The notes under the pieces are model-generated. The model was not told the DNA's origin. It saw only the letters and a list, made by a program, of their open reading frames with translations, and ran no database searches. Below, in pieces: positions 53,432 through 62,951 of a DNA stretch of 64,000 nucleotides; position 1 is the stretch's first letter; the number at the start of each line of letters is the position of its first letter. The stretch spans positions 124,001 to 188,000 of the forward strand of contig NZ_JAFAJM010000001.1 in the NCBI RefSeq assembly GCF_019236175.1, in the 5' to 3' direction. This DNA is from Chryseobacterium sp. (GTDB taxonomy: Bacteria > Bacteroidota > Bacteroidia > Flavobacteriales > Weeksellaceae). The position numbers and the translations under genes were made by a program.

Positions 53432-54811
53432 ATGAAAGAATTTATACAAACACTTAAAAATATTTGGAGTCTTAAAGAATTGAGAGATAAAATTCTCTTC
53501 ACTTTAGGGATTATCCTTGTGTATAGATTCGCATCTTATATTTCACTTCCGGCAATTAATCTTGCAGAAGTGGGAGATCTCTTAGAGCATTATAAAAATC
53601 AAGGCGGTAACAAGCAAGGAGCAGGTCTCCTTGGCTTGCTTTCGTCGTTTACGGGGGGAGCTTTCAGCCACGCTTCCGTAATGGCGTTAGGAATCATGCC
53701 TTATATTTCTGCTTCTATTATTGTTCAGTTGATGGGGATGGCTATTCCTTATCTTCAGAAGCTTCAGAAAGATGGAGAGTCAGGTAGAAATACATTGAAC
53801 CAAATTACAAGATGGTTAACGATCGGGGTTTGTCTGGTACAGGCACCTTCTTACTTAACTTCTATTACTCAATTATTCTTACCGTATGCTCAGTTCCAGT
53901 CTGCATATTATGTAGAGCCAAATTCAATTATGTTCTGGTTACCAAGTATTGTTATACTTGTAGGTGGTTCAGTATTTGCAATGTGGTTAGGTGAAAAGAT
54001 TACCGATAAAGGAATCGGAAATGGTATCTCTATCCTTATTATGGTGGGGATCCTTTCAAGATTACCTGAGGCATTCGTACAGGAGATGGCCGTGCAGAAC
54101 GGAAAAGGAGGAATGGGATCTATCATGATCCTTATTGAAGTATTATTCTGGATGTTGGTAGTTCTTTTAGCAGTGATCCTATCGGTTGCTGTCAGAAAAA
54201 TTCCAATTCAGTATGTAAGCAGAGCTCAAGCAAGAGGAGGTGTAAACAAAAATCTTATGCAGGGAGCAAGACAATGGATTCCATTGAAAGTAAATGCTGC
54301 TGGTGTAATGCCGATTATCTTTGCTCAGGCATTGATGTTCGTACCAGGACTATTAACAAAGTTCGATGAGTCTAATACTTTTCTTGCAGGTTTCAAGAAT
54401 GTTTTTAGCTGGCAGTACAATGTATTGTTTGCGCTATTAATTATTATCTTCTCATTTTTCTATACTGCGATTACTATTCCGGTAAACCAGATGGCTGATG
54501 ATTTGAAAAGAAACGGAGGTTTAGTACCGAAGGTAAGACCCGGAAAAGAGACCGCTGATTATTTAGATGATATTTTATCAAAAATTACCTTGCCAGGTGC
54601 AATTTTTTTATCTATCTTTGCAGTCCTTCCAGCAATTGTGCATGGAAGCTTTGTTCAGACAGATGCGTTTGCCCTATTTTTCGGGGGAACGTCACTATTA
54701 ATTATGGTGGGTGTAATTTTAGATACAGTTCAACAGATTAATACATATCTGCTGAACCATCATTATGATGGCTTAATGCAGTCTAAATTATCAAGAACGA
54801 CTGGATATTAA
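53432..54811 (+). CDS. secY: preprotein translocase subunit SecY
   Basis: 459 residues with ten membrane helices. Channel-forming subunit of the Sec translocon. LGIMPYISASIIVQLM, GEKITDKGIGNGISILI and the C-terminal LDTVQQINTYLLNHHYDGLM segment are typical, read in parts. It is followed at 3 nt by infA, with no map or adk gene in between. Confidence 0.97.
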   Translation: MKEFIQTLKNIWSLKELRDKILFTLGIILVYRFASYISLPAINLAEVGDLLEHYKNQGGNKQGAGLLGLLSSFTGGAFSHASVMALGIMPYISASIIVQLMGMAIPYLQKLQKDGESGRNTLNQITRWLTIGVCLVQAPSYLTSITQLFLPYAQFQSAYYVEPNSIMFWLPSIVILVGGSVFAMWLGEKITDKGIGNGISILIMVGILSRLPEAFVQEMAVQNGKGGMGSIMILIEVLFWMLVVLLAVILSVAVRKIPIQYVSRAQARGGVNKNLMQGARQWIPLKVNAAGVMPIIFAQALMFVPGLLTKFDESNTFLAGFKNVFSWQYNVLFALLIIIFSFFYTAITIPVNQMADDLKRNGGLVPKVRPGKETADYLDDILSKITLPGAIFLSIFAVLPAIVHGSFVQTDAFALFFGGTSLLIMVGVILDTVQQINTYLLNHHYDGLMQSKLSRTTGY

Positions 54812-54814
54812 TTT

Positions 54815-55030
54815 ATGGCAAAACAAAAACATATTGAACAAGATGGCGTGATCGTGGAAGCACTTTCGAACGCCATGTTCCGTGTAGAGCTGGAAAATGG
54901 GCATATCCTTATTGCTCATATCTCCGGCAAAATGAGAATGCATTATATTAAACTTTTACCTGGTGATAAGGTAAAACTAGAAATGTCCCCCTATGATTTA
55001 ACAAAAGGGAGAATCACATTTAGATATTAA
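54815..55030 (+). CDS. infA: translation initiation factor IF-1
   Basis: 71 residues, S1/OB fold: [35 protein letters not shown] and [11 protein letters not shown]. Binds the 30S A site during initiation. Confidence 0.97.
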   Translation: MAKQKHIEQDGVIVEALSNAMFRVELENGHILIAHISGKMRMHYIKLLPGDKVKLEMSPYDLTKGRITFRY

Positions 55031-55038
55031 AACAATTA

Positions 55039-55066
55039 GCCAAATGGAATACACATTCCATTTGGC
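55039..55066 (+). promoter_or_regulatory. perfect hairpin between infA and rpmJ
   Basis: GCCAAATGGAAT pairs with ATTCCATTTGGC, 12 bp, with an ACAC tetraloop. It is followed by ATTTGTAAAAA, not a T run, so it is not a standard terminator; it may be a processing or stability element, or a protein-binding site. Confidence 0.6.
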
Positions 55067-55092
55067 ATTTGTAAAAAATAAATACTATCAAA

Positions 55093-55209
55093 ATGAAAGT
55101 AAGAGCATCAATTAAAAAAAGAAGCGCTGATTGCAAGATTGTACGCAGAAAAGGTGTACTGTTTGTAATCAACAAGAAGAACCCAAAATTTAAACAAAGA
55201 CAAGGTTAA
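55093..55209 (+). CDS. rpmJ: 50S ribosomal protein L36 (zinc-independent form)
   Basis: 38 residues, read directly from the DNA: ATG 55093, TAA 55207-55209. Begins [20 protein letters not shown] and ends NPKFKQRQG. Only Cys14 remains of the zinc-ribbon residues, so this is a C-minus L36. Confidence 0.95.
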   Translation: MKVRASIKKRSADCKIVRRKGVLFVINKKNPKFKQRQG

Positions 55210-55218
55210 CATTAAATT

Positions 55219-55596
55219 ATGGCGAGAATTGCAGGTATTGATTTACCAAAAAACAAAAGAGGTGTTATCGGTTTAACTTACATCTATGGAGTAGGAAGAA
55301 GTACTTCTTCTGAAATCCTTAAAGCTGCCGGTATCAGCGAAGACAAGAAAGTCAACGAATGGAATGACGATGAATTGGCTGCAATCAGAACATATATCTC
55401 TGAAAACGTAAAAGTAGAAGGAGAATTGAGATCTGAAGTGCAATTGAACATCAAGCGATTGATGGACATAGGATGCCAACGAGGAATACGTCACAGACTT
55501 GGATTACCTTTAAGAGGCCAGAGAACGAAAAACAACTCTAGAACACGTAAAGGGAAGAGAAAAACTGTTGCTAACAAGAAAAAAGCTAGTAAATAA
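55219..55596 (+). CDS. rpsM: 30S ribosomal protein S13
   Basis: 125 residues. [19 protein letters not shown] and [21 protein letters not shown] (in parts) are canonical; head protein contacting P-site tRNA. Confidence 0.97.
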   Translation: MARIAGIDLPKNKRGVIGLTYIYGVGRSTSSEILKAAGISEDKKVNEWNDDELAAIRTYISENVKVEGELRSEVQLNIKRLMDIGCQRGIRHRLGLPLRGQRTKNNSRTRKGKRKTVANKKKASK

Positions 55597-55608
55597 TCGT
55601 TAGGAATT

Positions 55609-55998
55609 ATGGCAAAACAAACTAAAGTAGTTAAAAAAAGAAAAGTAAAAGTTGAAGCTATTGGAGAAGCTCATATTCAGGCTTCTTTCAATAACATCAT
55701 CATTTCTTTAACAAATAAAAACGGAGAGGTTATCTCTTGGGCTTCTGCCGGTAAAATGGGTTTCAGAGGTTCTAAAAAGAATACTCCATTTGCTGCTCAA
55801 ATGGCAGCTGAAAATTGCTCTGCTGTAGCTCACGAAGCTGGTTTAAGAAGAGTAAAGGTGTTTGTGAAAGGACCAGGTGCAGGTAGAGAATCTGCTATCA
55901 GATCTATCCACAATTCAGGAATTGAAGTTAGCGAAATCATTGATGTGACTCCTATGCCACACAATGGATGTAGACCACCAAAAAGAAGAAGAGTTTAA
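55609..55998 (+). CDS. rpsK: 30S ribosomal protein S11
   Basis: 129 residues. [20 protein letters not shown] and the C-terminal [18 protein letters not shown] are conserved; platform protein. Confidence 0.97.
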   Translation: MAKQTKVVKKRKVKVEAIGEAHIQASFNNIIISLTNKNGEVISWASAGKMGFRGSKKNTPFAAQMAAENCSAVAHEAGLRRVKVFVKGPGAGRESAIRSIHNSGIEVSEIIDVTPMPHNGCRPPKRRRV

Positions 55999-56017
55999 TT
56001 TTTAGAATTTACCCATT

Positions 56018-56626
56018 ATGGCAAGATATATTGGACCTAAAACTAAGATTGCTAGAAAGTTTGGTGCTGCAATCTACGGAGATGATAAAAACTTCGAAAA
56101 AAGAAAAAACCAACCGCCAGGACAACACGGTCCTAACAAAAGAAGAGGTGCTAAGAAATCAGAATACGCAGTTCAGTTAGCTGAAAAACAAAAAGCTAAA
56201 TATACGTACGGTATCTTAGAAAGACAGTTTGCTAACTTATTTGAAAAAGCACACAGAAGTAAAGGTGTAACAGGGGAAGTTCTATTACAACTTTGTGAAT
56301 CAAGATTGGATAACGTAGTATACAGATTAGGTTTTGCTAAAACAAGATCTGGTGCTAGACAATTAGTTTCTCACAGACACATCACTGTGAACGGAGAAAT
56401 TCTTAATATCCCTTCTTACTTGGTAAAAGCAGGTGATGTCATCACTGTAAGAGAAAAGTCTAAGTCTCTTGAGGTTGTTACCAATGCGTTGGCTTCTAAG
56501 TCAAACTATGAGTGGTTACAATTCAACGATGAGAAGAAAGAAGGTACTTTCATTTCTGCTCCTGAAAGAATCCAAATTCCGGAGGATATTAAGGAGAACC
56601 TTATCGTCGAACTTTACTCTAAATAA
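56018..56626 (+). CDS. rpsD: 30S ribosomal protein S4
   Basis: 202 residues with the S4 RNA-binding fold ([36 protein letters not shown]). Primary 16S rRNA binder. No N-terminal zinc-binding Cys cluster is seen. Confidence 0.97.
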   Translation: MARYIGPKTKIARKFGAAIYGDDKNFEKRKNQPPGQHGPNKRRGAKKSEYAVQLAEKQKAKYTYGILERQFANLFEKAHRSKGVTGEVLLQLCESRLDNVVYRLGFAKTRSGARQLVSHRHITVNGEILNIPSYLVKAGDVITVREKSKSLEVVTNALASKSNYEWLQFNDEKKEGTFISAPERIQIPEDIKENLIVELYSK

Positions 56627-56659
56627 TTTTTTAATCAAATTTTTGCTCAACCCAATAAT

Positions 56660-57655
56660 ATGGCAATTTTACAATTCATAAAACCCGATAAAGTAATTTT
56701 ACTTAACTCTGATGAATTTAAAGGTCAATTCGAATTCAGACCTTTAGAACCAGGTTTCGGGCTTACAATCGGTAATGCTTTGAGAAGAGTGTTGCTTTCT
56801 TCTCTGGAAGGATATGCTATTTCATCTATCAAAATAGAAGGTGTAGAGCACGAATTTTCAACTATTCCAGGAGTAATCGAAGACGTTACCGAAATTATTC
56901 TTAACCTAAAGCAGGTAAGATTAAAAGCTGCAGCAGAAGGCCAGGCTAATGAGCAGGTTGTTGCTAAAGTTTCAGGTCAAACGATTATTACTGCTGGAGA
57001 TTTAGGAAAGTCGATCAACGGATTCGAGGTTCTGAACCCGGATTTAGTGATTTGTAACCTAAACAGTGATGTAACTTTCGAAATTACTTTCAATATTGAA
57101 AAAGGTAGAGGGTATGTTCCTTCAGAACAAAATAAGTCAAACAATGCACCGGTAGGTACTATTGCTATTGACTCTATTTTCACGCCAATCAAGAAAGTTC
57201 AATACAGCATTGAAAATTATCGTGTAGAGCAAAAAACAGACTACGAAAAACTTGTATTAGATATAGAAACTGACGGGTCTATCAGCCCTCAGAACGCTTT
57301 AACTGAAGCTTCTAAGATATTAATTTATCACTTCATGTTGTTCTCTGATGAGAGAATCACGCTTGAAACTGAAGCTGTAAAAGCATCTATCCAATACGAT
57401 GAAGAAACTCTTCACACAAGACAACTTCTTAAGTCTAAATTAGCAGATATGGATCTTTCTGTAAGAGCCCTTAACTGTCTGAAAGCAGCTGAAGTAGAAA
57501 CTCTTGGAGAACTGGTTTCTTACAGTAAGTCTGATTTGATGAAATTCAGAAATTTTGGTAAAAAATCTTTGACAGAACTAGAAGAATTAGTGCATTCAAA
57601 AGGTCTTAACTTCGGTTTCGACGTTGCAAAATATAAGTTAGACGCTGATAAATAA
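56660..57655 (+). CDS. rpoA: RNA polymerase subunit alpha
   Basis: 331 residues. N-terminal dimer domain ([20 protein letters not shown]) and C-terminal domain with helix-hairpin-helix elements ([36 protein letters not shown]). The C-terminal domain is where activators bind. Confidence 0.98.
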   Translation: MAILQFIKPDKVILLNSDEFKGQFEFRPLEPGFGLTIGNALRRVLLSSLEGYAISSIKIEGVEHEFSTIPGVIEDVTEIILNLKQVRLKAAAEGQANEQVVAKVSGQTIITAGDLGKSINGFEVLNPDLVICNLNSDVTFEITFNIEKGRGYVPSEQNKSNNAPVGTIAIDSIFTPIKKVQYSIENYRVEQKTDYEKLVLDIETDGSISPQNALTEASKILIYHFMLFSDERITLETEAVKASIQYDEETLHTRQLLKSKLADMDLSVRALNCLKAAEVETLGELVSYSKSDLMKFRNFGKKSLTELEELVHSKGLNFGFDVAKYKLDADK

Positions 57656-57661
57656 TTAATA

Positions 57662-58183
57662 ATGAGACACGGTAAAAAATTCAATCACTTAGGAAGAACA
57701 GCTTCTCACAGAAGTGCTTTACTTTCTAATATGGCTTGTTCTCTAATTGAGCATAAAAGAATCAACACTACTGTAGCTAAAGCTAAAGCTTTAAGAGTAT
57801 ATGTTGAGCCTCTATTAACAAAAGCAAAAGAAGATACTACACACAACAGAAGAGTAGTATTCTCTTACCTTCAAAATAAATTTGCGGTTGCTGAATTATT
57901 CAGAACTGTAGCTCCTAAAATCGCTGAAAGAAACGGTGGTTATACAAGAATCATCAAGACAGGATTCAGACCAGGTGATGCTGCTGATACTGCTCTTATC
58001 GAATTAGTAGATTTCAACGAGCTTTACAACCCTAATGCTGAAGAGAAAAAAGCTACAAGAAGAAGCAGAAGATCAACTGCTGCACCTAAAAAAGCTGAAG
58101 CGGTAGTTGCTGAAGCTCCTGCAGTAGAAGAGAAAGTAGAAGAAGCTAAAGCTGATACTACTGAAGAAAAAACTGAAGAATAA
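57662..58183 (+). CDS. rplQ: 50S ribosomal protein L17 with acidic tail
   Basis: 173 residues. The core ([37 protein letters not shown]) ends near residue 125; an extra ~45-residue Ala/Glu/Lys-rich tail follows, common in this phylum and likely disordered. Last gene of the ribosomal operon. Confidence 0.96.
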   Translation: MRHGKKFNHLGRTASHRSALLSNMACSLIEHKRINTTVAKAKALRVYVEPLLTKAKEDTTHNRRVVFSYLQNKFAVAELFRTVAPKIAERNGGYTRIIKTGFRPGDAADTALIELVDFNELYNPNAEEKKATRRSRRSTAAPKKAEAVVAEAPAVEEKVEEAKADTTEEKTEE

Positions 58184-58203
58184 TATTCATCAGATATACA
58201 ATG

Positions 58204-58234
58204 AAAACCATCCGCATTCCGGATGGTTTTTTTG
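58204..58234 (+). terminator. terminator of the ribosomal operon
   Basis: A perfect 11-bp stem AAAACCATCCG / CGGATGGTTTT with a 5-nt loop and a T run, 20 nt after rplQ. Confidence 0.93.
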
Positions 58235-58390
58235 TATATGAATTTTGTGAAGTTGAAAATCTGTATATTTTCTCTTCCTCTACTTACATCAATTCGCTAT
58301 GCCGCAATCGTTATTCTTATCATTAGCTGCGAAGATCCGGAGTAAGGCAGGGTTTAATATTCTCTTAACATAAAAGAAAAATAATACGCT

Positions 58391-58398
58391 TATTTTTG
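58391..58398 (+). promoter_or_regulatory. -7 promoter box of the barnase-like gene
   Basis: TATTTTTG, an exact TAnnTTTG match 22 nt before the start at 58421; no clear -33 element. Confidence 0.5.
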
Positions 58399-58420
58399 AG
58401 TACCAAATAATAATTCTTTT

Positions 58421-58897
58421 ATGAAAACCAAATTTTTATTTTTAGCGATCTTAGCTTTGTTCACAATAGGATGTTCTCATGATGACAGCAGATTAGACTC
58501 CGGTTCTGTAACAAGAGTCGCAAGCAAAACTGAGACTGCTAAGACAGAGGCTTCCAGAGCTACTAATATTTCAGACCTTACTAATGAAAATACAGTTGTG
58601 AGTTATGTAAAATCAAATCATAAATTACCTGATTATTATATTACTAAGGCTGAAGCAATGTCATATGGATGGGTACCTTCAAATGGAAATTTATGTACTG
58701 TTTTGCCGGGAAAGGCTATTGGTGGTGATAACTTCACTAATAGAGAAGGTCTGTTACCTAAAAAGTCAAATCGTAAATATTATGAGGCAGATCTCAACTA
58801 TAATTGCGGGCCACGAAACGCGGATCGCCTGATATACAGTAACGACGGATTAGTATATGTTACTAAAGATCATTATAAGACTTTCCAGCAAAAGTAA
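58421..58897 (+). CDS. barnase-family guanyl-type ribonuclease, lipoprotein
   Basis: 158 residues. Lipoprotein signal with lipobox TIGC (Cys18), a Ser/Thr/Lys-rich linker to about 54, then a domain that aligns over its full length with Bacillus barnase: HKLPDYYITKAEAMSYGWV, GKAIGGDNFTNREGLLP, YYEADLNYNC, RNADRLIYS and TKDHYKTF. Catalytic counterparts of barnase Lys27, Glu73, Arg83, Arg87 and His102 are all present (Lys76, Glu122, Arg132, Arg136, His151). Cys92 and Cys129 fall at barnase positions 43 and 80. An active RNase exposed in the envelope is predicted. No barstar-like gene lies next to it. Confidence 0.92.
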   Translation: MKTKFLFLAILALFTIGCSHDDSRLDSGSVTRVASKTETAKTEASRATNISDLTNENTVVSYVKSNHKLPDYYITKAEAMSYGWVPSNGNLCTVLPGKAIGGDNFTNREGLLPKKSNRKYYEADLNYNCGPRNADRLIYSNDGLVYVTKDHYKTFQQK

Positions 58898-58959
58898 ATT
58901 TTATTGTGTCATGTCATACAATTGAAACATTTTACGAATGTGCTTTTTATAATATAAAA

Positions 58960-58990
58960 AATATCCCTCCGTGTAGAGGGATATTGTTAT
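58960..58990. terminator. bidirectional terminator between convergent lipoprotein genes
   Basis: AATATCCCTC pairs with GAGGGATATT, 10 bp, 6-nt loop, flanked by A- and T-rich sequence. It can end the barnase-like gene and the convergent lipoprotein gene ending at 58992. Confidence 0.8.
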
Positions 58991-58991
58991 T

Positions 58992-59426
58992 CTAGATTTT
59001 TGTTCTTTTCAGCTCAATAATATTATTTCCCTGTTCAAGATGAAGGCTGTCTCCTTTTACTCTTGCAGTCATATCATCTTTCTTATAAATGGTTTCCTCT
59101 CCTTTGGTTTCCGATTTAGGAAGGGTAAAAGTTTTTTTATTGCTGGTAATTGCTACCGTACTTTCTTTCGGATCATTTTTGAAAACCACTTTTACCAGTG
59201 TTCCATCGGTTGCTTTGTAAACAAAATCTGTTTTTTCAAATTTTTTACCATTCACATCCATTGTTGATGAACCCTGGGTTACAGAATCAATTTTCCGGTT
59301 GTTGTCAGTCACAACGGTTTCAGAGCTTTCCGTTTTGATAATTCCGCTATTTCCGCTTTCGCTTTTTTTACAGCTGATTACTGCTAATGTAAGTACTGCA
59401 CCAAGTACTAGGATACTTTTTTTCAT
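58992..59426 (-). CDS. small uncharacterised lipoprotein
   Basis: 144 residues. Lipoprotein signal MKKSILVLGAVLTLAVISC followed by KKSES. The mature part is beta-rich and charged (FEKTDFVYKATDGTLVKVVF, VAITSNKKTFTLP, ARVKGDSLHLEQGNNIIEL); the pattern suggests a small beta-barrel or MliC-like fold, but no conserved residues prove it. Convergent with the barnase-like gene, so not its co-transcribed inhibitor. Confidence 0.72.
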   Translation of the reverse strand: MKKSILVLGAVLTLAVISCKKSESGNSGIIKTESSETVVTDNNRKIDSVTQGSSTMDVNGKKFEKTDFVYKATDGTLVKVVFKNDPKESTVAITSNKKTFTLPKSETKGEETIYKKDDMTARVKGDSLHLEQGNNIIELKRTKI

Positions 59427-59480
59427 GATTATATTATTTGATATTCAATATGATTTTTATTCTTTAATTTTACAAAAATC

Positions 59481-61348
59481 ATGCCTTACAATATGAGAAA
59501 TTTTTACAAATATTTGTGTGTAATTCTTTTCATTTTCTCCATAAATACTGTGTTTTCACAAAAAGGACGCTTTGAAATTAAAGACGGACATTTTGTACTC
59601 AACGGAAAACCGTTTATCATTCATTCAGGAGAGATGCATTATCCGAGAGTTCCGTCAGAATACTGGAAGCACCGTTTACAAATGATGAAAGCCATGGGAC
59701 TGAATACTGTTACTACTTATGTTTTCTGGAATTATCATGAAGAAGCACCCGGGCAGTGGAATTTTTCAGGAGATAAAAATTTGAAAAAGTTTATTAAAAC
59801 AGCACAGGAGGTAGGTCTGTATGTCATCATCCGTCCCGGACCTTATGTTTGTGCGGAATGGGAATTTGGAGGTTATCCATGGTGGCTTCAGAAAAATAAA
59901 GACTTAGAGATCAGAAGAAATAACAAAGCATTTTTAGAAGAATGTGAACAATATATTCACCAGCTTGCACAGCAGCTTGTTCCGCTTCAGATTAATCATG
60001 GAGGTCCTGTCATTATGGTTCAGGCTGAAAATGAATTCGGGTCTTATGTTGCACAACGCAAAGATATTTCTTTGGAGGAACACCGGAAATACAGCATACA
60101 ATAAAAGATATTCTTTTGAAAGAGGGGATCACTGTCCCGTTATTTACTTCAGATGGAAGCTCTTTGTTTAAGGGAGGTTCTATCGACGGAGCTTTGCCTA
60201 CTGCCAATGGTGAAAGCAATATTGATGTTCTGAAGAAAAGGATCAACGAATATACACAAGATAAAGGACCATATATGGTGGCAGAATATTATCCCGGCTG
60301 GCTGGATCACTGGGCGGAGCCATTTGTGAAAGTAAGCACTGAAGATGTGGTAAAACAAACAGAATTATATATCAATAACAATATCTCATTTAATTATTAT
60401 ATGATTCATGGCGGAACCAATTTCGGATTTACCAGTGGGGCTAATTATGATAAGGAACATGATATCCAGCCGGATCTTACAAGCTATGATTATGATGCTC
60501 CCATTAATGAAGCAGGCTGGGCTACTCCCAAATATAATGCCTTAAGAAAAGTTTTTCAAAAAATCAGTAAAAACCTGCTTCCTGATGTTCCAAAACCTGC
60601 AAAAACGATCTCTGTTCCGGAAATTAGATTTTCAAAAATAAATTCTCTTTTTGATGTTATCAGCTTACAAAAACCGGTGATCAATGATCACCCTCTGACG
60701 TTCGAAAACCTGAATATCGGAAACGGTTATGTTTTATACCGAAAGAAATTCGGGCAGAATCAGAAAGGAACGCTTGAAATAAAAGGACTAAGAGATTATG
60801 CCAATGTGTATGTTAATGGAATATGGAAAGGGGAGCTCAGCAGAGTCAATAAAAAATATGAGCTTATGATAGAAATTAATGCCGGAGACAGACTAGATAT
60901 TTTGGTAGAGAATATGGGCCGGATTAATTATGGATCTGAAATTGTGCATAACTTAAAAGGAATTATCAGTCCTGTCAAAATAAACGGAACTGAAATTTCA
61001 GGAAACTGGGAAATGTTTCCGCTTCCTTTTGACCGGTTTCCCGGGTTTGGGTATCAATTAAAAGATATACCCTATCATTCTCCCGTCATTCAGGAAGCTG
61101 AATTTAACCTTCATGAAACCGGAGATACTTTTCTGGATATGCAAAAGCTCGGCAAAGGGATTGTTTTCATTAACGGGAAAAATATAGGAAGATACTGGAG
61201 TAAAGTGGGGCCCCAACAAACATTATACATTCCGGGAGTATGGTTGAAAAAAGGAAAAAATACGATTCAGATTTTCGAACAATTATTTGAAAATAATACC
61301 TCTGTTCACAGCATTGATCATCCTGTTTTAGATCAGCTGATAAAATAA
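59481..61348 (+). pseudogene. GH35 beta-galactosidase split by a -1 frameshift
   Basis: Two frames together make one family-35 beta-galactosidase. The first (59481-60104; starts at 59481 or, with a better signal peptide, 59493) has a Sec signal and the acid/base motif QAENEFGSY (Glu185). The second continues from about 60101 to 61348 with MVAEYYPGWLDHW, whose Glu (codon at 60284) matches the nucleophile, then two beta-jelly-roll domains. The frames differ by -1 (one base lost or two gained) near 60085-60101, where the text after EEHRKY should run into IKDILLKEGI. Upstream codons of the second frame stay open across the junction. No slippery heptamer is seen. Sequencing error, true pseudogene, or phase variation remain possible. 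Confidence 0.85.
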
Positions 61349-61551
61349 CAATGCTGCCTGATATCCTGTTTTATTGTAATAGCGGTGTTTGATAATTATT
61401 TATGCAAATGTGACGCTGTTAATTGAAAATTAGTTAAATTTAATAAGACTAAAAACTAAATCATAACCAGAACTCAATCTTAAAAAATTACACAAAAGGG
61501 TAATTGTTTCTGCTTTATTTTCTATTGAAATTTGTTTCAAACAAAAAGAAC

Positions 61552-62184
61552 ATGAGTATTTCTATAGCCATAGTAGAAGATGAGAAAAACTACAACAATG
61601 CGTTGAAGAAGGTGATCAGTTACCAGAACGATATGAAGGTGGTAGCCCAGTTCTTCGATGGCAATGATGCCCTAAAAAATCTTCCCGACCTTTCTCCGGA
61701 TGTTGTCATGATGGACATTCAGCTGCAGGATATGCCGGGTACTGAAATCATTGAGAAGCTCAGGAAAGAAATGCCGGAAACTCAGTTTATCATGTGTACA
61801 AGTTTTGAGGATGACGAAAAAATTTTTAATTCCTTAAAAGCCGGTGCGATGGGATACCTTGTGAAAGGAGAAAGTATGGACAAGATTCTCTCCTCCATCC
61901 GGGATGTTTATCATGGGGGGGCTCCTATGAGTTTTTCTATCGCCCGAAAGGTTCTCAGACATTTTGAAAAAAAACTTCCCGAAATTAAAGGCTTTGATGA
62001 ACTGACAGAACGTGAAAAAGAAATACTGGAATTACTATCTCAAGGTCTTTTATACAAAGAAATTGCAGATCAGAAATACATCAGTATAGATACCGTAAAA
62101 AAACACGTGGGCAATATCTACAGAAAACTGCATGTCAGCAATAAAGTTGAGGCCATCAATAAACTAAACCAATTTAAAAACTAA
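61552..62184 (+). CDS. NarL/LuxR-family response regulator
   Basis: 210 residues from the ATG at 61552; the open frame from 61504 adds 16 non-conserved residues. Receiver domain with SIAIVEDEKN, phosphoacceptor Asp in VVMMDIQLQDMPG and conserved Lys in GYLVKGES; C-terminal LuxR helix-turn-helix (LTEREKEILELLSQGLLYKE, ISIDTVKKHVGNIYRKLHV). Likely partner of the histidine kinase at the right edge, two genes downstream. Confidence 0.92.
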   Translation: MSISIAIVEDEKNYNNALKKVISYQNDMKVVAQFFDGNDALKNLPDLSPDVVMMDIQLQDMPGTEIIEKLRKEMPETQFIMCTSFEDDEKIFNSLKAGAMGYLVKGESMDKILSSIRDVYHGGAPMSFSIARKVLRHFEKKLPEIKGFDELTEREKEILELLSQGLLYKEIADQKYISIDTVKKHVGNIYRKLHVSNKVEAINKLNQFKN

Positions 62185-62190
62185 GATATT

Positions 62191-62949
62191 ATGGAAAATC
62201 CACAAAAAACTCATGGGCCAATAGGCAATAAATTTGAAAAATTAATTGTAGGGCCAGAATTTATAGGCATTGAAGGTATTATAGCTGAAAGCTTTATAAC
62301 CAGCGCTAAGAATGGAATGTTGCAACTTCTGGATTTAGCAAATTTGAATTTTAACAAAGATGGAGTTTATGAAGTTGAATATTCAGTTCTTGAGAGTTTA
62401 CTCGAATTAATGTTAGATATTAAGGCAACATATTTAAAATTTAGTTTGGTAGAAATAGATCGAAGGAAATATAATTTAAATCTGAATCCACATTTCAATG
62501 AAGATAATTTAATCTATCTTGCTGTATCTCTTGAAGATAAAAACGAAGTAACTATTGATGAACATAATTATTTACTATTTAGTACTTCAGATCAATTAAA
62601 TAATCTCAGAATTTCAAATAGTACTTTAGACCTTTATAAAGAAGCTTACCTTCAAAAATATCTTCCAACACTTAACAAGTATTTTTCAAATAATAATTTG
62701 GGAAGTAATACAATGACTATTTCTTACCATATTCATGATCTGGAAAATATGATAAGTCGTATAAGTAAAAAGTATTTAGTTTATTTATGTGAAATAAGCG
62801 ATGTTATGGCAATTATTCGGGCTAATAGCCTGAAAGTATCACAATTAGTTTATCGCACTTATTATCAATTTCGAATAAAGCAACTTACAATAGTTTTCTA
62901 TTCTGTTGATGATGGAAAATATTATGATATGGGCTCACTATACCCTTAA
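62191..62949 (+). CDS. unknown soluble protein within a two-component cluster
   Basis: 252 residues, no signal peptide, no membrane segment, no family recognised. The sequence is rich in Asn, Leu, Ile and Tyr, and the gene looks more AT-rich than its neighbours. It is 6 nt after the response regulator and 2 nt before the membrane protein gene, so it is translated from the same message. Segments such as TISYHIHDLENMISRISKKY and VMAIIRANSLKVSQLVYRTY suggest helices. A role in the signalling pathway is inferred from position only. Confidence 0.65.
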   Translation: MENPQKTHGPIGNKFEKLIVGPEFIGIEGIIAESFITSAKNGMLQLLDLANLNFNKDGVYEVEYSVLESLLELMLDIKATYLKFSLVEIDRRKYNLNLNPHFNEDNLIYLAVSLEDKNEVTIDEHNYLLFSTSDQLNNLRISNSTLDLYKEAYLQKYLPTLNKYFSNNNLGSNTMTISYHIHDLENMISRISKKYLVYLCEISDVMAIIRANSLKVSQLVYRTYYQFRIKQLTIVFYSVDDGKYYDMGSLYP

Positions 62950-62951
62950 TC

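Noticed and set aside
58992-59426. Barstar-like inhibitor for the barnase-like RNase
   Set aside because: The neighbour is a convergent, exported lipoprotein of 144 residues without barstar features.
60060-60118. Programmed -1 frameshift in the beta-galactosidase
   Set aside because: No slippery X-XXY-YYZ heptamer or downstream pseudoknot was found at the junction; mutation or sequencing error is simpler.
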